From Candolleomyces eurysporus (Eukaryota > Basidiomycota > Agaricomycetes > Agaricales > Psathyrellaceae), in the NCBI GenBank assembly GCA_027579435.1, contig JANBPK010000717.1, positions 163,937-227,936 on the forward strand: a stretch of 64,000 nt of DNA. Direction: 5' to 3'. The notes under the pieces were generated by a model that was not told the DNA's origin, did not search any database, and worked only from the letters and a program-made list of their open reading frames with translations. The position numbers and the translations under genes are program-made. How positions within the stretch are numbered: position 1 is the stretch's first letter; every line of letters starts with the position of its first letter. Of this stretch, positions 57,332 to 64,000 are shown in pieces.

Positions 57332-58770
57332 ATGCCTACTACTCGACGCCAAGCCGCTATCCACGAGGGCAGAATCAAGAAGGAGGATCCGCACCCCGTG
57401 AAGAAGAGGGCCAGTCACAAGAAAGCAAAGAGCGAGGACCATGGCAAAGCGGAGCCTCCGGCAAAGGGGAAGAAACCGGCTAGCAAAGCGGCAACGGCCA
57501 AAAAGCGCAGCGCTGAAGAGGCAGAAATAGAGGAAAAGCCTCACAGGAAAAGAGCACCGTCGAAAGCGAAATCCCCATCCAAACGCGTTCGAGTTTCGGA
57601 GGACGAGGGCTCTGAGGGTCAACAAAGTCTCTACCAGTCCGGTGCGTCGCAAGCTTTCATTCTTCCCTTCGACCGCTTCTCTAAATGTCGGGATGTATAG
57701 GCACCATCGAGAGAGGACACATCTATTTCTTCTACCGACCGAAGGTCGAAGTCGAGGATGTCGAATCCATTGACGAAGTGAAAAACCTTCACATGCTCCT
57801 TATACCTCGACCCCCCGAATTCCTCTCGGCTAGTGAAGGCGATGATAAAGGCTCGAAAACTGATCCTTCGAAAACTGAAGAAGCAGAAATGACACTTTTG
57901 ACTCGCGGTGCAGACGCGGTTCCGGCTGCTCCTGTAACCAGGAACACCTCGAAGCAGCATTACCGCATGATCACAATTGGAAAGAAGAAATTACCGGATC
58001 CCGAGGCCAAAGGTCGTCACGAAGTTTTCTGGGGCACTGTGACGAGCATAGGCGACGACTTGCTCGGTCTTGTTGAAGGATTGGGTCCAAAGACTTACGA
58101 GACCAAAACGAGAGGTCTGCATCTTCTCTATTTTCATTGATAAATGGTGACCGATCTTCTTCTTAGGAACACGACACGATGGAGCCGCTCGACTGCTTGC
58201 TCGGGGAGGTTACGCCATCGTAAACACCGAGGCTCGAGTCCCATCGAAGCGGGAAACTCATCTCGGATACCACATTTCCCATCCGTCGCCTTCAGAAATG
58301 GGGGATGTTCAGGCATCGCTAGGTGTCTATTCCTCGTCATCCTTCGTAATCCAAGTCAAAAACCCTCGTGCACCAGCCACTGTCCCGAGTATGAGACATA
58401 TCAAGGAAGCCGAGTATTCTGAAGAAATTATGAAGAAGGTATTCGGCGCTGGGACCAAGGGAAGGGAATCCTTCGGCTTGAGATTCGCCAGCGTCGAGAC
58501 ACCTGAACTCCTCGAGCACCCGAATGCTCAGCTGCTTTTTATTGCTGCCCGAGAGGGTAGTCAGGGTCTTGAAACGAGTCTTGGTGAAGGTCGAGGCGAA
58601 GGTTCGCACTCCTCATCTTCAACATTGATTCTGTTGCCTGAACTATTCGATCAGCACTTGAGAGAGCGGAAGATCAAGAGGCTTCGCGTAGGATAGAAGA
58701 TGTTTTCAAGGAGCTTGGCCTGGATACTGACATATTCCTTCCGGACGCTTTGGAAGGGAAATGGGCTTGA
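57332..58770 (+). CDS. Conserved fungal protein with basic N-terminus, function unknown
   Basis: Four exons (57332-57641, 57701-58114, 58167-58601, 58655-58770) sum to 425 codons. The first 100 residues are very rich in Lys, Glu and Ala (MPTTRRQAAIHEGRIKKEDP, KSPSKRVRVSED), suggesting a nuclear or chromatin-bound protein. Then come GTIERGHIYFFYRPKVEVED, NLHMLLIPRPPEF, YRMITIGKKKLPDPE, VFWGTVTSIGDDL, GARLL-like ARLLARGGYAIVN, HLGYHISHPSPSEMGDVQ, and SFVIQVKNP. It ends ELGLDTDIFLPDALEGKWA. From memory this layout is widely conserved in fungi and sometimes carries the loose label BTB-domain factor, but I see no BTB domain. The role is unknown. Confidence 0.8.
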
Positions 58771-59164
58771 TGGTATACCCTTTCCGCGTTCGCCTTTTCA
58801 TCTTGGGAACAGATACGGACATATTTGCTTTGATCTTGAATCTGTATATCGTTTCATGTATTCTATAGTTCAAGGCTCTATCACTTCTTGTACAACAAAG
58901 TTCCCGTTGCCCCTATTGGTAAATTTGAGTGAAGACTGTTCTATTGTCCTCCAGCACCACATAGAGTGAGTCTCGGAGATTTCAACTTTTGGCTACGGTT
59001 TGCATTGTGGTCCCGAATGGGAAATGGCTCCCGGCTCAGACTGGGTGCCGAGGGCTGTCGCCGCGATCAACACTTGGGCCATTTAGACCGTCTTCATCGT
59101 TTCTTATCCACCACCACCCGCCAACTTCCCACCTTGCCGTTGCACTCACATTCTTCCTACCACA
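58771..59164. other. Spacer before the kinase-tail gene
   Basis: It contains the 3' flank of the preceding gene and CT-rich sequence before 59165 that may serve as promoter. No gene is seen. Confidence 0.4.
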
Positions 59165-59933
59165 ATGGTGTGCATCTTAGAGCAGGCTATAAGGCACGAA
59201 ACCCTCTCCCAGGCCCCCTCGCGATCTGTGCCACCGGAATTCGAGGACTTGGAGGAGTATATCATTGACACCGGCATGGTTGAGTTATTAAATAGCTGCG
59301 TCGAAGCACTACACTCCGGTGACCTCAAGCGGAGATTCGACGACGGCGACAACGCAGATGCCTCAAGACTTACCAAGAAGCCCAAGATTCTGAACGACGC
59401 ATGTTCAATTGCGACTTCCCAGACTAAGCCGCAACTTCTGGCTCTCAAGCCTCTTGTCGCTATAGGTTACCAATCCTCGACAAGCCCAGAGCTCCAGAGA
59501 CCGGGAACACCGCCGTTCATGCCCTTGTTATTGCTCCTAGCTAAGGATACCCAACGCCGATGCTCTCACGATTTCGAATCGATTATCTGGTGCCTCGCGT
59601 GGTATATCACTCAAGGCCTCGTCGACTGGCGCGGAGGCTCGTTGCGGCAAGTNGGGTACAGAAAAGGATCTATGGGGCAGGATAGCGCACCCTGACAGGC
59701 TCCCTGAGGATCATAGGCCAGGTGCAGAGCGTCTTTGGACGCCCCTGCTTCGAATTTTACTCGAGTGGGAGTATTTCCAAAAACTAGTTTGCCTCAGAAT
59801 GGAGGAATACTCTGATGAAGCTAACATAAAGCTCATTGGTAAATGGCTGCCTGACACCAAGCGACCTTTTGACGAGGAAAGAGATTTGGAGAAAGGGGAA
59901 GGAAAGGAAATCAGGGAGGAGGAGAGGTTATAG
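59165..59933 (+). CDS. FunK1-like protein kinase fragment (C-lobe only)
   Basis: One exon of 256 codons is obtained when the N at 59653 is skipped. The middle reads GTPPFMPLLLLLAKDTQRRC and SHDFESIIWCLAWYITQG. These match the late C-lobe of fungal-specific FunK1 kinases (GTxPFM followed by HDxESxxWVLxW). There is no glycine-rich loop, no HRD and no DFG motif, so it cannot be an active kinase as it stands. After the N the tail reads DLWGRIAHPDRLPEDHRPGA and LLEWEYFQKLVCLRMEEYSD. It may be a pseudogene, a truncated scaffold, or the 3' part of a gene whose 5' exons I cannot see. The Met used as start has no independent support. Confidence 0.5.
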
Positions 59934-60412
59934 GCCGCTGGCTCGAGCGTATGAGGACCCAGAACTGACTGAACCTTGGGACTTGACTTTGTTTCCCTTT
60001 TTCTGTGCTCTCTTTTTCACCTCTGCCCAGATAATCTCTGCATTGTCTCTACTTATTTTCTATCTACGATCCCATGCTCGGCCTTGAACTTATGAAACGT
60101 ATACTTGGGATCTCCACTGACTTCTACGGCAGTGCGCCGCTATAAGATGCGAGAGATTACTCAGACAGCATTTGAAGACGATGATATATGGGGTGAATGT
60201 TGGATATCATGCCAGGGGATCTCATGCTGCGAGTTGGTGTTGCTCGAGAGGAATGCCCCACCAAGTCTATGGTTTGGCGGTGTTCGATGGCGGCTTCTGT
60301 ATTTTAAGGGTTTTCGAGCGGTTTCCTCGAGTCTTGGAGGTTTATTCACATCTACAAATTCAAAGAACTGTTGTAGAATCTTTATATATTATCATCCAAG
60401 GCTCACGAGACA
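59934..60412. other. Spacer and 3' flank of lectin-like E1
   Basis: 60310-60412 matches 61670-61782 downstream of E2 (GAGCGGTTTCCTCGAGTCT, AAGGCTCACGAGACA), so it is the duplicated 3' flank. No gene is seen in the rest. Confidence 0.45.
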
Positions 60413-61292
60413 TTATTTCTGAAGTAAATTAAATCCTTCCTCGTTGTTAGATCGATATGAAGGAGGCCTTCCGTTGCCCTTGATATACTTCGCGAGAGGA
60501 CTATCCTTGAAAAGTGCTACAATAGCTACGAGGAGTGTTGGGATACCGACGCCCAGGCCAACACCCAGACCAATCTTGTCCCCTAGATCCATGCCCTCCT
60601 TAGCTGGGCAACTACACGTCGGGGATGGTGTCGAGGTTGATGAAGAAGAAGAGGAAGAAGAAGAAGTCGAGGACGGCGTTGCCGCTTGGATGGGTCTGAA
60701 CTTCCAGAATTCGTTCATCGTCACTTTATCGTTTTGAAAGGGGTAAAGTATGATCTACAGAGACGTTAGTACTTCAGTGGCAATTTAACAATGGAGGACG
60801 AGTGCGTGCATCGGTATTTTCTTCTGCTCTATTCTCGTTGACGTTCCAAATTAAAGTCGCGCTCTGGTCGATTCCGATGCTAAAACATTGATCAGAATAT
60901 CTCTTCGTTGGGAATAGTAATAAGGTAGTACTCACACATATCCGGAGTCGGCTTGGGTCACATACCAGTTTCTGGGATCTGCTGCTGCGACGACACCAGC
61001 TAGATTTTGTGCTNGGGGGGTTGACAGAGATATAGGTCTCATAGCGTCGATTTCTGAACGTATAGACGTTGGGAATATTCGAGGGCTCCACATCCCACTA
61101 GGTAACAAGGTAGATCAGATGTGCATCTTTTCCAATGAAGCCGTAATCCTGTACCTGATGGGATTCTGAGCCAGTGAAGGAGTTGATAACAAGCGGCTCC
61201 CGCGTTGCACCACTGCTGAACCCAAGGTAGAAGCGATCGCCGCCACCTATGATAGAAGATATGAAATATGTGCCGTTCGCTAGAGCCGTCAT
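60413..61292 (-). CDS. Small lectin-like protein with Ser-rich stalk and TM tail, E1
   Basis: Minus-strand exons give MTALANGTYFISSIIGGGDR and FYLGFSSGATREPLVINSFT. WDVEPSNIPNVYTFRNRRYE then follows after a clear GTACAG...CCTAG intron. With the N at 61014 skipped it continues AGVVAAADPRNWYVTQADSG and then IGIDQSATLIWNVNE. The last exon has FQNDKVTMNEFWKFRPIQAA, a Ser/Thr stalk, CSCPAKEGMDLGDK, and one TM segment (IGLGVGLGVGIPTLLVAIVA). The first part has the ALANGTY...W pattern of small fungal beta-trefoil, ricin-like domains. The donor of the last intron is unclear; a GC donor is possible. Probably a membrane-tethered sugar-binding protein. It is a tandem pair with E2. Confidence 0.6.
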
Positions 61293-61782
61293 TGAGGAGA
61301 AGGTGAGAGTGATGGAGTGACCCGTCTTTGAGCCCTTGTTTGAGTCGATAACGGATGACAGGCACGATGCAGATGCAAAACAAGCGAAATTAAAGCCACA
61401 TTGTTTGTGACGACCTGACCGACTTGGATCAAGATAAGAATAGCGACAAGAGCTAGGCTGCNTTTTTTTACTACATGCCAACGCCCGATGCTCAAGCTGA
61501 GAGCACAGGCGAGCACGGACTCTAGTCAAGCCCAACGCGACTGCCCCTAAGTAGTCATTAGCAGTAACGTGATACTGTTTTGCTCCCGAGGTTGCGGAAC
61601 GCGCCACCAAGTCCCATGATAATTTGGCGTTGCTTGACGACTTCTGAAATATGATTATATTTTTAGATTCGAGCGGTTTCCTCGAGTCTCAGGCTACAAG
61701 GAACTGTTTTAGAATCGCTCGATAGTATCGTACAAGGCTCACGAGACACTGTTTCTAAACCAATCCAAATCCTTCCTCGTTG
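61293..61782. other. Upstream flank of E1 and 3' flank of E2
   Basis: It holds the promoter side of E1. A minus-strand open frame continues upstream of the E1 start, but the E2 comparison does not support it. No other gene is seen. Confidence 0.4.
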
Positions 61783-62676
61783 TTAGATGACAGATCGATA
61801 TGGAGGAAACTTTCCATAGCCCTTGACGATCTTCGCAAGTGGACTGTCCTTGAAAATCGCTACGATACTGACGAGGAGTGTTGGAATACCGAGGCCCAGA
61901 CCAACACCCAGACCAATCTTGTCTCCCAAATCCATGCCCTCCTTAGCTGGGCAACTACACGTCGGGGCTGGTGTTGATGTTGATGAAGAAGAAAGAGAAG
62001 AAGAAGAAGAGGAGGAGGAGGAGGAGGAGGAGGAGGAGGAGGAGGAGGAGGTAGAAGAAGAAGAAGATGAAGAAGATGATGGCGTTGCTTGGATGGGTCT
62101 GAACTTCCAGAATTCATTCAGAGTCGCTTTATCATTTTGGAAGGGCCAAGTTATGATCTACGGAGACGTCAGTGGCTATTTAACGATGAATGGAGCACAA
62201 GTTCATACATGGGCATTTTCGACCGCTATATCTCTTTGAATGTTCCAAACAAAACTCGCACTCTGATCAATTCCAATGCTAAGACATCAATCAGAAATAT
62301 CTCCTCGTTGAGTATAGTATTCAGGTAGTACTCACACATATCCAAAGTCGGATTGGGTCATATACCAGTTTCTGGGATCCGTTGCTGCGACGACACCGGC
62401 TACAATGTCTGGTGGGGAGTCGATGGAGATATAGGTCCGATAGCGTCGATTTCTGAATGTATAGACGTTGGGTATATTCGAGGTTTCCACGTCCCACTGG
62501 GTAATAAGGTAAATCGTGCAACTCTTTTCCAAAGCCTTATACTGTACTTGGTGGGATTCTGATTCTGCGAAGGAATTAAGGACAAGGCGCTCTTGTGTTG
62601 CACCGCTGCTGAAGCCAACGTAGAAGCGGTCGCAGCCGCCTATGATGGAATATGTGCCGTTCGCTAGAGCTGCCAT
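61783..62676 (-). CDS. Small lectin-like protein with Ser-rich stalk and TM tail, E2
   Basis: Paralogue of E1: MAALANGTYSIIGGCDRFYV and GFSSGATQERLVLNSFAESE. Then WDVETSNIPNVYTFRNRRYR follows after an intron, and AGVVAATDPRNWYMTQSDFG after that. The last exon reads FQNDKATLNEFWKFRPIQA. The stalk is a long Ser run encoded by GAG/GGA-type triplets on the plus strand (62003-62075). Then come CSCPAKEGMDLGDK and a TM segment, LGVGLGLGIPTLLVSIVAIF. It ends YGKFPPYRSVI. A 7-base insertion relative to E1 near 61786 makes an early stop where E1 continues NNEEGFNLLQK. The predicted role is surface sugar binding. Confidence 0.6.
62003..62075. repeat. Trinucleotide microsatellite encoding the Ser stalk of E2
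   Basis: Repeated GAG/GGA-type triplets with GAA interruptions on the plus strand read as Ser codons on the minus strand in the E2 frame. E1 has a much shorter Ser run at the same place (60636-60675). Confidence 0.85.
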
Positions 62677-63022
62677 TGAGGAGAAGGGAGAGAGTGATGG
62701 AGTGACCTGTCCTTGAGCCCTTCTTTGAGTCAATAACGAATGACGGGCACGATCCGGAGGTCACATCTTTTTTGACGAGGTGCCCGACTTGTTAAAAGGC
62801 AAGAACAAGTACAAGGGTTAGGCATCTTCGAGCTGAGGGCACGGACTCCTGGTGAGGCTCAGCCGAGTCAACGCGACCTGATTAGCAGTAACGTGACACT
62901 GTTTAGGGCCAGTCCCTTCGTGATTGTTGCTTCGGGTACTTGATTGTTTGCCATATGGGACAAAGAGAGCTGCACCGCTTTTGCAGGGTCCTCTCCATCC
63001 TACCGCCATCTCCTCCGCCATT
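62677..63022. other. Divergent spacer between E2 and the last gene
   Basis: It holds upstream sequence for E2 (minus) and the last gene (plus). CTCCATCCTACCGCCATC just before 63023 may be a leader. No gene is seen. Confidence 0.4.
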
Positions 63023-64000
63023 ATGCCCAAACGACAGCGCCACTACTCCATCTTCTCGCCCCCAAGCCTGTCGATGTCGGAGCTCGTGAAGACGACTCTC
63101 GACCACGATTCAACCGACATGCTCATCGAAAAGTGGCTCGAGCACCGCAACAATGCCCACGATGCATACCATGATTGGTTCAGGGACGTCCGCGAGCGCA
63201 AGCTCTACCATCGGACGACCTCTCGTATGAATCAGATTATTGCTTGGAACAAGGGAGAATTCGTGCCAGAGAACGTCTTCTGTAGAACAGTCGACACCGG
63301 CAGGCTGATTCCGCTGGATAGAACATGGACGACCCATGTCTACCATCACCATTCAATGTCCGAGCGCAAACTATCTATGCTGCCTGTCGTGTTTACAATG
63401 GTGCGTTTATCTTTTTCTTTTCGACCCAATTCGTTTGCCTGAACGTTGGTTGCTTTATCTTATCCTCCTTTCATCGCCCATTATCGCATCATTTAATCAC
63501 AAATTCCCCTGAACGACCGGCTAATTCTCTGCTCTTAGTTGCCAGAGCTCATGTTGCTGCGCGGGATGCACGACACGGGCTGCGACGAGATATTCATCAT
63601 CGTGACCGACCTCAAACGGCAGGAAATGGACGATGTGACAGAGTACTTCAAGCTCGTTTGCCGACATTGCTTCGGCATACCCTGCAAGCCCAGTATAGAG
63701 AGGAGGATACAAGCTGAACGTATGTTTGCCCAGCCGTCTCACTTGTCTGACATCGCTTGACTTTGGTCTCGTCCCTCCCGGCCTCACCCCCGCTTCAACT
63801 CGACCCCTGTGTCCTGGTCTCACTAACTTCCTGCGCCCCACATCAACGATCGCAACAGACATGAGACTCAGCCACACACTGCTCCGACAACGACGTACCC
63901 CCTGCTTCCCACAAATCGACCTCACGCTACGCGCGATCCTCTATGAAAAACGCCCCCGCTTCCTCGTCCTCTTCTCCCATCAAACCACCTCGTATTCCCA
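63023..64000 (+). CDS. Hypothetical protein, incomplete at the window end
   Basis: Exon 1 (63023-63400) encodes MPKRQRHYSIFSPPSLSMSE, EKWLEHRNNAHDAYHDWFRD and VFCRTVDTGRLIPLDRTWTT. Exon 2 starts at 63539 (LPELMLLRGMHDTGCDEIFI, TDLKRQEMDDVTEYFKLVCR, CFGIPCKPSIERRIQAE). A GTATGT donor at 63720 and a CAACAG acceptor near 63859 would open a third exon that stays open to the end. If that intron is not used, the protein stops at 63760. I recognise no domain. The phase-0 intron and continuous frame support a real gene. Confidence 0.55.

Noticed and set aside
61823..62239. Open frame with a long Glu run on the plus strand
   Set aside because: It is the antisense reading of the Ser-stalk triplets of E2. 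The E2 frame is supported by its paralogue E1.
1..64000. CRISPR array, bacterial operons or riboswitches
   Set aside because: The window is eukaryotic: spliced genes, no Shine-Dalgarno pattern and no regularly spaced repeats.
1..64000. Retrotransposons
   Set aside because: No reverse transcriptase, integrase or gag motif and no LTR pair was found by reading. A search would be needed to exclude short remnants.

Overview
This window looks like draft nuclear DNA from a filamentous basidiomycete, most likely an Agaricomycete. Genes on both strands are cut by many short introns (about 50-65 nt, GT-AG). Several families are typical of that class: 7-TM DUF6534-type proteins, a FunK1-like kinase tail, ricin-type beta-trefoil lectins, a CRGVDxGRKC cysteine-cluster protein and paired cytochrome P450s. 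Housekeeping markers (FEN1, DcpS, a tRNA-Ala with an intron) support nuclear eukaryotic DNA. Every identification is by reading the sequence; no database search was run.

Layout. 0-11.4 kb: three tandem plus-strand genes encode membrane-anchored caspase-fold proteins, an N-terminal multi-pass module joined to a C-terminal peptidase C14 domain. A decayed RING-finger gene follows the second. 12-17 kb: two tandem five-exon multi-pass membrane proteins with an internally repeated module. 17.3-20.3 kb: an intact, intronless, minus-strand RING E3 with long disordered arms (SAN1-like). 20.4-22.2 kb: a unit bounded by 28-bp inverted repeats that carries a two-exon cysteine-cluster gene; it lies just upstream of the RING gene. 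22.2-25 kb: relics (a P450 3' end and a decayed F-box-type gene). 25-26.4 kb: a ricin-type lectin with two modules. 27.6-32.7 kb: two tandem P450s. 33.3-46.7 kb: an FAD oxidoreductase and a GH35 beta-galactosidase, followed by a tandem second copy of the galactosidase with only a 3' scrap of the oxidoreductase. 47.4-51.8 kb: two tandem DUF6534-type 7-TM genes. 53-59 kb: single-copy conserved genes (FEN1, tRNA-Ala, DcpS, a conserved nuclear-type protein). 59-64 kb: a kinase C-lobe fragment, two tandem small lectin-like proteins with a TM tail, and a hypothetical gene running off the end.

How it fits together. The first 52 kb is a chain of local duplications, while 53-59 kb is stable. The order caspase, 3' repeat, antisense RING occurs twice: intact around caspase 3 and the RING gene (with the D1/D2 membrane genes lying between) and decayed around caspase 2. 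This suggests the caspase-like and RING genes were duplicated as one unit. The caspase trio is the best candidate for an undescribed system: a membrane-tethered protease-like array with two copies keeping a His/Cys dyad and one that has lost the usual cysteine context.

Sequence quality. Isolated Ns outside the N-rich tracts behave as spurious extra bases: skipping them restores frames in every gene tested. Ns in 1-810 and 29.6-39.7 kb instead replace single bases in frame and look like ambiguous consensus bases. Exon limits below were read by eye from splice signals and paralogue comparison.
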